The notes below the pieces were generated by a model. That model was not told the origin of the DNA and made no database searches. It saw nothing but the letters and a program-made list of their open reading frames with translations. A stretch of 10,032 nt of DNA from positions 7,714-17,745 of the forward strand of contig DJFP01000208.1 in the NCBI GenBank assembly GCA_002432565.1, given 5' to 3'. Positions 1 to 6,083 of the stretch are shown piece by piece; the first letter of the stretch is position 1, and every line of letters begins with the position of its first letter. Source of the DNA: Flavobacteriales bacterium UBA5869 (GTDB taxonomy: Bacteria; Bacteroidota; Bacteroidia; Flavobacteriales_D; Crocinitomicaceae). The translations under genes and the position numbers were made by a program.

Positions 1-1
1 A

Positions 2-103
2 ACCCTGATGGGTCAAGTCAAAATTGAAGCTGCCTGGGAGGTTTTACCAAGTATGAATGAAGTATTTATTGCAACTGTAACAACTGATAGTGATGAGAAA
101 TAG
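2..103 (+). CDS. ABC transporter ATP-binding protein, C-terminal end only (partial)
   Basis: Only the last 33 codons and the TAG stop lie in the window; the gene begins upstream. The readable tail contains AAWEVLPSMNEVFIATV followed by an acidic end. This resembles the extreme C-terminus of ABC-2-type (NatA-like) ATPases, where a 'PSxNEVFI' segment closes the accessory domain after the nucleotide-binding domain. No Walker or signature motif is visible because those parts are outside the window. The assignment therefore rests on this tail and on the permease gene that overlaps it by about 11 bases in another frame, the usual layout for an ATPase/permease pair. The protein would be cytoplasmic, bound to the membrane partner and powering transport by ATP hydrolysis. 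The substrate is unknown. Confidence 0.7.
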   Translation, partial: TLMGQVKIEAAWEVLPSMNEVFIATVTTDSDEK

Positions 104-1382
104 TTGGATAATCGCTATGCGTGAACTAAGAGAACGACTGGGAAGCCGTTCTTTTATACTGATGGCTATTTTAGGTCCGATGGTCGTACTGACCTTTACA
201 TTCCTGATTTTCCAATTCGGAGGAAAAGACCAGCAAAAATGGCACGTGTTGATTGTGGATCCGGCTAATATTATGGAACACAAGATCATGTCGCGGGAAG
301 ATCCGAATATTCAATACTCTTTTGCTACGAACTATATCGAAATAGAGCAGTTTGCTGATGAGAAGCGCTTTGCTGATTTTGATGCGATGGTTGAAGTCAA
401 CGAGAAGATCCTGTCGAATAAATCGAGCTTTTTGTTCTACCGGGAAAAACCTTCTTTTACCATGTCGGTAAATATCCGCTACCAGGTTGAAAGACGATTG
501 GAAGAAGTACTCGCCAAACAGTTTACGAAATTGTCAGTTGCGGAATTTAGAAAGATCAAGCAGCCCCTGAACTTTGCATTTCGAAATGTTTACGATCCGA
601 AGGATGTTAAAAGCGATATGGCCGGGTGGGTCGGATTATTCTTCGGAGCTGTAATCTTTGTATTTATTTTCCTTTTCGGAATGACGATCCTTCGCTCTGT
701 TTCCAGGGAAAAGACGAATCGGGTAGTGGAGATCTTACTGGCAACTGTGAAACCAAGATCATTGATGCTGGGGAAAATCCTGGGAATTGGAATCAGCGCA
801 TTTTTACAAGTATTCTTATGGTGCCTGATTATCGGGTTGGGACTCTACTTTATGCGGGAAACGATTTTCGTGGATATCTATGATGCATCGAACCAGGCAG
901 CAGGACAGGTAAGCGATTACAATCAGTTCGTGGAATTAGTCTTCGACCGTGTGCAATTCGGAGTGATGCTGTTCTATTTTTCGCTGTTCTTTGCCTGCGG
1001 ATATTTATTCTATGGAGCATTTTTCGCGGCACTGGGTGCAGTTTCAGGCTCAGAATCCGACGGACAGCAGTTCCTGATTCCCTTAATCCTGATTTTGTGC
1101 TTTGCGTTATATGCCGGTTATTTTGCTTTGGAGAACCCGGACACCCCGTGGACAACATTCCTGATGTACTTCCCGTTCACAGCTCCGGTAGTAGCTATGG
1201 TGAAATTGGCAGTGGGATTCGCCGATGGAGATGCGTACCAATTGTTTGTTTCCTTATTTTTACTCCTGGTAAGTTCTTTGGGTGTGATCGCCATTGCAGC
1301 GCGATTATTCAAGAACGGTTTACTTCAATTTGGCCACACACTGCGATTTAAAAATATTATTCTTTGGTTGAAAGTCAAATAA
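93..1382 (+). CDS. ABC-2 type transporter permease (NatB-like)
   Basis: This 429-residue inner-membrane protein is the likely membrane half of an ABC exporter whose ATPase ends just upstream. After a short basic N-terminus (AMRELRERLGSRSF) there is a first membrane helix at about residues 20-42, then a periplasmic domain of about 135 residues. A cluster of hydrophobic segments follows from about residue 178 to 410. The motif SREKTNRVVEILLATVKPRS (from about residue 204) followed by LMLGKILG is the characteristic cytoplasmic loop of the ABC2_membrane_3/NatB family ('E.NR..E.LL.....R.LM.GKI.G'). This architecture, with a large extracytoplasmic insert between helices 1 and 2, is standard for the family. 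I chose ATG at 93; GTG at 90 is directly adjacent and equally possible, and neither has a clear ribosome-binding site. Translation is probably coupled to the upstream ATPase. The substrate cannot be read from the sequence; sodium or drug export is only suggested by the family name. Confidence 0.88.
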   Translation: MRNSWIIAMRELRERLGSRSFILMAILGPMVVLTFTFLIFQFGGKDQQKWHVLIVDPANIMEHKIMSREDPNIQYSFATNYIEIEQFADEKRFADFDAMVEVNEKILSNKSSFLFYREKPSFTMSVNIRYQVERRLEEVLAKQFTKLSVAEFRKIKQPLNFAFRNVYDPKDVKSDMAGWVGLFFGAVIFVFIFLFGMTILRSVSREKTNRVVEILLATVKPRSLMLGKILGIGISAFLQVFLWCLIIGLGLYFMRETIFVDIYDASNQAAGQVSDYNQFVELVFDRVQFGVMLFYFSLFFACGYLFYGAFFAALGAVSGSESDGQQFLIPLILILCFALYAGYFALENPDTPWTTFLMYFPFTAPVVAMVKLAVGFADGDAYQLFVSLFLLLVSSLGVIAIAARLFKNGLLQFGHTLRFKNIILWLKVK

Positions 1383-1383
1383 C

Positions 1384-2277
1384 ATGCGTGTAGCGGTCAT
1401 TGATCTTGGAACAAATACCTTTAATCTACTGGTTGCGGATGTGCATACCACCGGATTTGATATTGTACATAATTCAAAGGAAGGAGTCGCCCTCGGAATG
1501 GGAGGTATCAATGAAGGGATCATTTCGGATGAAGCCATGGAACGCGCTTTTCAGGCATTTGAAAAATTTAAGCAAACCTGCAGGAGCCTGGAAGTTAAAA
1601 CGATTGTTGGAATTGGAACTTCCGCGGTTCGCGATGCCGGTAATAAGGCTGAATTCCTGCACGAAATAAAAAAACGGTTTGATTTGGATATCGAGATCGT
1701 TGACGGATTGGAAGAAGCGAAATTGATCTACCAGGGAGTGAGTTGGTCCTATGAATTTGATAAGAGCTCACTGATTATGGATATTGGAGGCGGAAGTACG
1801 GAATTCATTCGCATTGAAACCGGTAAAGAACTGGAGTTTATCAGTGCAAATATCGGTGTGTCAAGAGCTGTTCAGCTATTCTCATTGGGAGATCCGCTGA
1901 CCAGGGAAAACAAAAATCAATTAATAGCGTGGTTTGAGGAAAATTCGAAGGAACTTGAAAATTTCAGGTCCTGTGAAGTATTGGTTGGAGCATCCGGGAG
2001 TTTTGAAACTTTCTATGAAATGGTGCATGAAGAAGCATTTCCGAACATGCTGCAAAATATCCGTATTCCGAGAGCCGAATTAATTGACACCTTAGACTGG
2101 ATCATTGATTCTACTTCCGAACAGCGGGAAAACCACCCTTTTATTATCCCGATTCGAAGAAAAATGGCCCCGGTTGCTGCTTTAAAAACCAAATGGGTTA
2201 TTGAGAAGTTTGGGATCAAAGAAGTGGTGATCTCTCCATGCTCATTGAAAGAAGGAGTTCTCAGAAGATTTTTTTAA
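1384..2277 (+). CDS. Ppx/GppA-family phosphatase (exopolyphosphatase-like, short form)
   Basis: This 297-residue cytoplasmic protein has the actin/ASKHA-like fold motifs of the Ppx/GppA family. The first phosphate loop is VIDLGTNTFNLLVAD (D7, G9, T10, N11). GIGTSAVRDAGN follows, then the VDGLEEAKLIYQGV segment (E110/E111), which aligns with the region carrying the catalytic glutamate. The second phosphate loop is MDIGGGSTEFI (D133-E140), with a late GASGSFETF loop. Known members cut terminal phosphate from polyphosphate or from pppGpp, linking phosphate storage to the stringent response. At about 300 residues it holds only the catalytic core and lacks the C-terminal HD-like and extension domains of E. 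coli Ppx and GppA (each about 500 residues); such short forms are common in Bacteroidota. It starts one base after the permease stop, so it is probably cotranscribed with the transporter. Which substrate it prefers cannot be decided from sequence. Confidence 0.92.
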   Translation: MRVAVIDLGTNTFNLLVADVHTTGFDIVHNSKEGVALGMGGINEGIISDEAMERAFQAFEKFKQTCRSLEVKTIVGIGTSAVRDAGNKAEFLHEIKKRFDLDIEIVDGLEEAKLIYQGVSWSYEFDKSSLIMDIGGGSTEFIRIETGKELEFISANIGVSRAVQLFSLGDPLTRENKNQLIAWFEENSKELENFRSCEVLVGASGSFETFYEMVHEEAFPNMLQNIRIPRAELIDTLDWIIDSTSEQRENHPFIIPIRRKMAPVAALKTKWVIEKFGIKEVVISPCSLKEGVLRRFF

Positions 2278-2286
2278 AAAAATATT

Positions 2287-2314
2287 GTGGGAACACGATG
2301 CTTCGCGTCCGTAC
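2287..2314. repeat. Degraded REP-like palindrome between phosphatase and response-regulator genes
   Basis: This 28-bp imperfect palindrome is centred between 2300 and 2301. Its arms (GTGGGAACACGATG and CTTCGCGTCCGTAC) can pair at ten of fourteen positions counting one wobble. It keeps the GTGGG...CACG/CGAT...TCGCGT...AC layout of the perfect palindrome at 3536-3563, which has the same length. An extra outer stem is possible between ATTGTG (2284-2289) and CGCAAT (2314-2319) if the base shared at 2314 is used there. No T-run follows, so it is a poor terminator. It is best read as a decayed member of the same repeat family. It is also nearly all that occupies the 74-bp gap, apart from a possible -7 box TATTTTCG (2328-2335, 7 of 8 matches to TAnnTTTG, no -33 partner). 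Confidence 0.5.
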
Positions 2315-2351
2315 GCAATAATTTGGTTATTTTCGTTCACAATAAAAAAAT

Positions 2352-3521
2352 ATGGCAAAGATACTGATCATAGATGATGAGCGCGCTATTCGCCGGGCTC
2401 TGCGTGAAATTCTGGAATTTGAGGACTTTCAGGTAGATGAAGCTGAAAATGGAACAGAAGGGCTTGAAAAAGCAAAAAACACGCTTTACGATATTATCTT
2501 CTGTGATATCAAAATGCCCCAAATGGATGGGATGGAAGTCCTGGATGCATTGATGGCTCAAAAGATCGACACGCCGGTTATTATGATTTCAGGTCATGGA
2601 AATATTGAAACTGCGGTGGATGCAATTAAAAAAGGCGCTTTCGATTTTATTGAAAAACCGCTCGATTTGAACCGTATCCTGGTAACTATCCGGAATGCGA
2701 AAGACCGTATGGTATTGGTTGAGGAAACCAAGCAGCTGAAAACAACTGTACGCAAATTCAAAGGATCTTCGATTATCGGAGAAACCGAAGGAATCAACAA
2801 GATCAAGGAAATGGTCGAAAAAGTAGCTCCTTCGGATGCGCGTGTATTGATTACCGGAGCAAATGGTTCCGGAAAAGAATTGGTTGCCCGATCGCTTCAT
2901 GATTTTTCCAACCGCAGGAAAATGCCGTTTGTGGAAGTGAATTGTGCTGCCATTCCGGGTGAATTGATCGAAAGTGAATTGTTCGGTCATGAAAAAGGGG
3001 CGTTCACTTCTGCCGTAAAAGACAAAAAAGGGAAATTCGAGCTGGCTTCGGGGGGAACCTTGTTCCTGGATGAGATCGGTGATATGAGTGCTTCTGCTCA
3101 GGCAAAAGTATTGCGTGCTCTCCAGGAAAACGTGATTCAACGCGTAGGAAGTGAAAGAGATATTAAAATCGACGCGCGCGTGGTTGCGGCAACGAATAAG
3201 GATCTGCGGAAAGAAATTGCTGAAGGGCGTTTCCGGGAGGATTTGTACCATCGTTTGGCAGTGATCTTAATTCACGTTCCTTCTTTGAATGAGCGTCGTG
3301 AAGATATCCCGATGCTTGCGGAGCATTTTATTGCCCTGGTCTGCAGCGAGCATGGAATCCCGAAGAAAGAATTTACAGATGATGCACTGCTTGAATTGCA
3401 GCAAACCGATTGGACCGGAAATATCCGTGAATTGAGAAATATTGTAGAACGTCTGGTGATTCTGTGCGGTCCGAAGATCACAGGAGATGATGTGAAAATG
3501 TTCGCAAATCCGAAGAAATAA
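2352..3521 (+). CDS. Sigma-54-dependent response regulator lacking a DNA-binding domain (NtrC class)
   Basis: This 389-residue cytoplasmic regulator has a receiver domain (about 1-120) with acidic pocket D8/D9, phosphoacceptor D52 (FCDIKMP), S80 (MISGHG) and K102 (EKPL). A linker and a sigma-54 AAA+ domain (about 145-380) follow. Walker A is GANGSGKE (169-176), the sigma-54 contact loop is GAFTSA (216-221), Walker B is LFLDEIGDM (D240/E241), FREDLYHRL (from 294) carries the usual arginines, and WTGNIREL (354-361) is the sensor II helix. Such proteins use ATP to remodel sigma-54 RNA polymerase at -24/-12 promoters after phosphorylation by a histidine kinase. The protein ends 28 residues after the sensor II motif, so the Fis-type helix-turn-helix is absent; this natural form is known from proteins such as FlgR and is seen in Bacteroidota. 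GAFTSA replaces the usual GAFTGA but keeps the key F and T. No partner kinase is in the window. The start ATG follows an A-rich leader (AATAAAAAAAT). Confidence 0.93.
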   Translation: MAKILIIDDERAIRRALREILEFEDFQVDEAENGTEGLEKAKNTLYDIIFCDIKMPQMDGMEVLDALMAQKIDTPVIMISGHGNIETAVDAIKKGAFDFIEKPLDLNRILVTIRNAKDRMVLVEETKQLKTTVRKFKGSSIIGETEGINKIKEMVEKVAPSDARVLITGANGSGKELVARSLHDFSNRRKMPFVEVNCAAIPGELIESELFGHEKGAFTSAVKDKKGKFELASGGTLFLDEIGDMSASAQAKVLRALQENVIQRVGSERDIKIDARVVAATNKDLRKEIAEGRFREDLYHRLAVILIHVPSLNERREDIPMLAEHFIALVCSEHGIPKKEFTDDALLELQQTDWTGNIRELRNIVERLVILCGPKITGDDVKMFANPKK

Positions 3522-3533
3522 ATCATTGAAACA

Positions 3534-3565
3534 AAGTGGGCACGCGATTAATCGCGTGCCCACTT
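3534..3565. terminator. Perfect 32-bp palindrome, probable bidirectional terminator between convergent genes
   Basis: The sequence is a perfect inverted repeat with 16-base arms (left arm AAGTGGGCACGCGATT) centred between 3549 and 3550. In RNA this gives a GC-rich stem of about 14 pairs with a TTAA loop. It lies between the ends of the convergent response-regulator (3521) and lipoprotein (3588) genes, where a two-way terminator is expected. On the + strand a T5 run sits about ten bases past the stem (3576-3580). On the - strand the stem is followed by TTTGTTTC and further T-rich sequence. The T-tracts are not ideal, and the core resembles the degraded palindrome at 2287-2314, so it may equally be a member of a dispersed REP-like repeat family serving as terminator. 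Confidence 0.65.
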
Positions 3566-3587
3566 GATAATTCTATTTTTGGGATAA

Positions 3588-4025
3588 TTATTTCTTCATT
3601 TCTTTCGCACCCATTTTCATGATTGCATAAGTAAATTCACATCCCTCTTTTGCTTTCAAAGCGTTCAGGATTTTTTCGATTACCTCGTCTTCTGATTCAG
3701 AAGTGTACACCTGGTCGTATTTTTTCTCCAGGTCTTTTGAACAATCCTGCATTTCTGTTCCAAGTTCCTGCATGGCCTGGGCATCCGCCATTCCCTTTTC
3801 AAGGTCTTTCATCATGACGGCTGTCATAGCTTTTTCCATATCAGTTCCATCTTTTTCAGATTGAATGATCGCGTTTTTCATGTCATCTGAAATACCTGTT
3901 GAAGACTTGTTCACACAGTCGCACATGTCTTTAGCCATTGCATCATAATCTGCATCGCTTGCCATGTTACAGGAAGTTACCAGAACTGCACTCGAAATTG
4001 AAAGTAAAAGGATTAATTTTTTCAT
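3588..4025 (-). CDS. Small four-cysteine lipoprotein of unknown function
   Basis: The 145-residue product begins with a clear lipoprotein signal: MKKL, a hydrophobic stretch and the lipobox VTSC with the lipidated cysteine at residue 19. The mature part is strongly charged and probably mostly helical. It carries four further cysteines, a C35-D-C37 pair plus C95 and C129, enough for two disulfides in the oxidising cell envelope. Repeated M/K/D/E-rich stretches (residues 45-105) look like long amphipathic helices. I do not recognise a named family; small helical envelope lipoproteins with a CxC near the N-terminus are frequent in Bacteroidota. The gene points towards the response-regulator gene and shares the palindromic terminator with it. 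Upstream, TAGTTTTA (4045-4038 on the - strand, 7 of 8 matches to TAnnTTTG) could be a -7 box, but no -33 element accompanies it. Because no clear terminator separates it from the upstream three-gene operon, read-through from that operon is also possible. Confidence 0.85.
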   Translation of the reverse strand: MKKLILLLSISSAVLVTSCNMASDADYDAMAKDMCDCVNKSSTGISDDMKNAIIQSEKDGTDMEKAMTAVMMKDLEKGMADAQAMQELGTEMQDCSKDLEKKYDQVYTSESEDEVIEKILNALKAKEGCEFTYAIMKMGAKEMKK

Positions 4026-4072
4026 ATGTTTTTTTTCTAAAACTAAGTAAATTAATTAGAATGGATCGTGGA

Positions 4073-4135
4073 AATTGAGAAGCGAAAATAGATAATTGAT
4101 AAGCGAAACCGGAAAATTGGTAAGTGAATGCACCT
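4073..4135. repeat. Three tandem 21-bp direct repeats in the spacer upstream of the lipoprotein gene
   Basis: Three consecutive units start at 4073, 4094 and 4115 with an exact 21-bp period: AATTGAGAAGCGAAAATAGA, AATTGATAAGCGAAACCGGA and AATTGGTAAGTGAATGCACC (first 20 bases of each). The conserved core is AATTGRKAAGYGAA, and the last third of the unit varies. The array fills most of the 120-bp gap between two - strand genes. No ribosome-binding, promoter or terminator role is evident. Confidence 0.7.
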
Positions 4136-4145
4136 GGTCCCGAAT

Positions 4146-5093
4146 TTATAACTTCAATTCACTGTTCACTTCAATGCCGCCCCATTCCAATACATCAAAG
4201 CCGTCACGGTTCATTTTTTCGATTTTCTGCGGTTTCATGAAAACTTTCCGATGGTTGTCAACCGGACTCCAGATCATGTAAACCCTGTTTATGTGCCGGG
4301 GTTTAGGTTCAACGTTCAGTCGGGCAAATTGATCGCATGCATCATTAGTAATGAATTGGATGTAAACACTTTCATGTTTTTGCAATTGCGGACCCCAAAA
4401 AGTAATAAAATCTGTTTTTTCCCGATCGTTAAAGCCAAAATCAGACAAATGCTTTTCCAAAGTTGTGACAACTGTTTCCTTTGTTACTAAAAAACCTCCC
4501 AATTCGGAATCAAACATGTTGAAGTGCTGTTCCGATTCCCAAAATAGGTAAGGATAGTTTTTTCCGTTTATGCTGATCGATCCGTCCGGATGAGCAGTAC
4601 CTTTCCAGTCTTTCGAATAATCCGGATAGATGAATGTAAGATCTCCCCGGGCTTTGAGATCGACCGAAATTTCAATGTCTGATTCCGGGTAAAGATAAAT
4701 AACGGGTTTTTTGACGGGGCGTGGTTCATTCCTTGCTTTGAAATGCAGAGAAATGATCGTAATCATTCCCGGTTTGACTTCAATCGAATCGGTTTCAATT
4801 TCCTGGAAATTACTGTCATAATAAAATTGAAACACTGCTTTTTGTGCTTCTCGGATTACAATCACTTCATTTTTGTCCGACATTTTAATGCGTTCATTGC
4901 TGCCGTTCATCCCGAAACGAAGTTCGCGGAAAGGGTCATAGTCGGAATCGAATTCACAAAGGATCTTAATCCGTGAACCTTCTTTAACGGGGTATTTGTC
5001 CTTTTCATACCGGACAAAATAATCGGGAATAACTTCAAAATTGGCTGCCGATAAGTTGAAGCTGACTAACAGGAAAAATAATAAAAAGCGCAT
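4146..5093 (-). CDS. Exported KPVIYLYP-motif protein, paralogue 3 of 3 (function unknown)
   Basis: The 315-residue product has an N-terminal signal peptide (MRFLLFFLLVSFNLSAA, likely cut after A17) and no later membrane helix, so it should be periplasmic or secreted. Residues 18-125 look like a beta-rich N-terminal domain. The C-terminal domain (about 128-310) carries the shared motifs KPVIYLYP (129-136), YPDYSKDWKG, DGSISINGKNYPYLFW (170-185), EKTDFIT (225-231), WGPQ (233-236), ACDQFA (252-257) and EWGG (303-306). The density of aromatic and glycine motifs suggests a conserved beta fold, perhaps a binding domain, but I know no assigned activity and see no recognised catalytic triad or metal site. 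It shares ACDQFA with the first gene of the operon, so it is probably closer to that paralogue than to its immediate neighbour. Its ATG lies three bases after the stop of the preceding gene, so it is the last gene of the three-paralogue set. Confidence 0.85.
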   Translation of the reverse strand: MRFLLFFLLVSFNLSAANFEVIPDYFVRYEKDKYPVKEGSRIKILCEFDSDYDPFRELRFGMNGSNERIKMSDKNEVIVIREAQKAVFQFYYDSNFQEIETDSIEVKPGMITIISLHFKARNEPRPVKKPVIYLYPESDIEISVDLKARGDLTFIYPDYSKDWKGTAHPDGSISINGKNYPYLFWESEQHFNMFDSELGGFLVTKETVVTTLEKHLSDFGFNDREKTDFITFWGPQLQKHESVYIQFITNDACDQFARLNVEPKPRHINRVYMIWSPVDNHRKVFMKPQKIEKMNRDGFDVLEWGGIEVNSELKL

Positions 5094-5096
5094 AAC

Positions 5097-6083
5097 TTAT
5101 AGATTTGGTTCAAATTCAATTCCGCCCCATTCTATGAGGTAATTTCCCGTCCGATCTATATTTATCCTTTTTAGTACAGGCAGTCTTAATTCCAATGTTC
5201 GCTCCGTGAACTGACTGGTTTCGCGGAAAACGATATAAATCCGGTTTTGCTTGAATGCAGGAGTTATTTCCAAAGAGGCAATAGAATCAATGGTTTCATC
5301 CAACATCCATATGATTTGGACAATCTTCATTTTCTGCATGCGAGGTCCCCAATAAGTAATGAAATCGGTTTTTTCCTTTTCGTTGAATTTCAAAGCAGTC
5401 AACTGCCTATCTAAATAAGCCACAGCATTAGAACCTTCAAATTCGTCCGCATGCTGCCAATCCGGTTTTAAGTTTTCGGTTGGAAGAGCTGCATCCCAAA
5501 ACAGGTAAGGATAATCGGAACCGTTTATCCGGATCGTTCCATCTTTGGATGTTTTTCCTTCCCATTTATCTTGATATACCGGATAGGTAAATTTCAGTTC
5601 CGCATCGGTTTTGACTTTCAGGCTGAATGGTTCCTCTTTTTCGCTGTACAGGTATATGACCGGTTTTTCCAACATAATTTGTGGTCCGGAACCGGCCGAT
5701 CCCTGGAAATTGAGCCCGATTTCATAATAGTGTTGTCCCCTAAACGCTTGTTCCAGGTTAATTTCATCAAAGTTTGCATTGATGAAGAAAGCCAATGTGT
5801 GTTTCCCTTTGGGAAGGGATAACTTAAACGTCGGTTTCTTATTGATAACCGTAAACCTTTTGGTTTTTCCATCAACTTTCACCTGAACGATTACCGGATG
5901 TTGATTGAGCATGAGTTGTCCGTAAGAATCTTCGACCCTGAAAACGAGGTGCGTACTGTCTGCATGAATTTTAGAGGAAACACTGTCTTTAATGATCCAA
6001 TAAGAAGGAAGGCTTTCTTTTATTCCGGATAACCCGAGAAACGGCAGGACTAAAAAATAGAGGATAATGAGTTTACGGTTCAT
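5097..6083 (-). CDS. Exported KPVIYLYS-motif protein, paralogue 2 of 3 (function unknown)
   Basis: The 328-residue product starts with MNRKLIILYFLVLPFLGLSG, a signal peptide whose cleavage site (near residues 19-20) is less clear than in its neighbours. Residues 22-135 form a beta-rich N-terminal domain. The shared C-terminal domain follows: KPVIYLYS (140-147), TYPVYQDKWEG, DGTIRINGSDYPYLFW (181-196), EKTDFIT (237-243), WGPRMQK (245-251) and EWGG (318-321). It lacks the ACDQFA motif of the other two, and the region between YPYLFW and EKTDFIT is about two residues longer, so it is the most divergent copy. Its ATG overlaps the TGA of the preceding gene (ATGA, 6080-6083), which implies translational coupling. 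The function is unknown. A cell-envelope or secreted binding role is inferred only from the signal peptide and domain layout. Confidence 0.85.
   Translation of the reverse strand: MNRKLIILYFLVLPFLGLSGIKESLPSYWIIKDSVSSKIHADSTHLVFRVEDSYGQLMLNQHPVIVQVKVDGKTKRFTVINKKPTFKLSLPKGKHTLAFFINANFDEINLEQAFRGQHYYEIGLNFQGSAGSGPQIMLEKPVIYLYSEKEEPFSLKVKTDAELKFTYPVYQDKWEGKTSKDGTIRINGSDYPYLFWDAALPTENLKPDWQHADEFEGSNAVAYLDRQLTALKFNEKEKTDFITYWGPRMQKMKIVQIIWMLDETIDSIASLEITPAFKQNRIYIVFRETSQFTERTLELRLPVLKRINIDRTGNYLIEWGGIEFEPNL

Noticed and set aside
239..252. TGGCACGTGTTGAT resembling a -24/-12 element
   Set aside because: It lies inside the permease coding sequence, lacks the GC at the right distance, and no gene start follows.
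850..1158. 102-codon open frame on the - strand inside the permease gene
   Set aside because: The basic, low-complexity product without motifs is a shadow of the permease frame.
2289..2301. Possible sigma-54 -24/-12 promoter (GG ... GC) just upstream of the sigma-54 activator gene
   Set aside because: The spacing between GG (2289-2290) and GC (2300-2301) is nine bases, not the required ten, and the flanks do not match TGGCAC/TTGC. The sequence is better explained as part of the palindrome.
2589..3251. 220-codon open frame on the - strand opposite the response regulator
   Set aside because: It is antisense to a gene with unmistakable receiver and AAA+ motifs. Its product has no recognisable domain, and its composition is what an antisense frame of such a gene gives.
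3534..3565. CRISPR or attachment-site interpretation of the perfect palindrome
   Set aside because: There is a single perfect copy with no spacer array and no integrase or mobile gene nearby. Its position between convergent genes fits a terminator or REP-like element.
4038..4045. Possible -7 box (TAGTTTTA on the - strand) for the lipoprotein gene
   Set aside because: It has one mismatch to TAnnTTTG and no TTG-type -33 element at any usual distance; in such A/T-rich DNA this is expected by chance. It is kept only as a note in the gene entry.
4096..4281. 61-codon + strand open frame starting in the 21-bp repeats
   Set aside because: It uses a TTG start inside the repeat and runs antisense into the third paralogue, with no homology signal.
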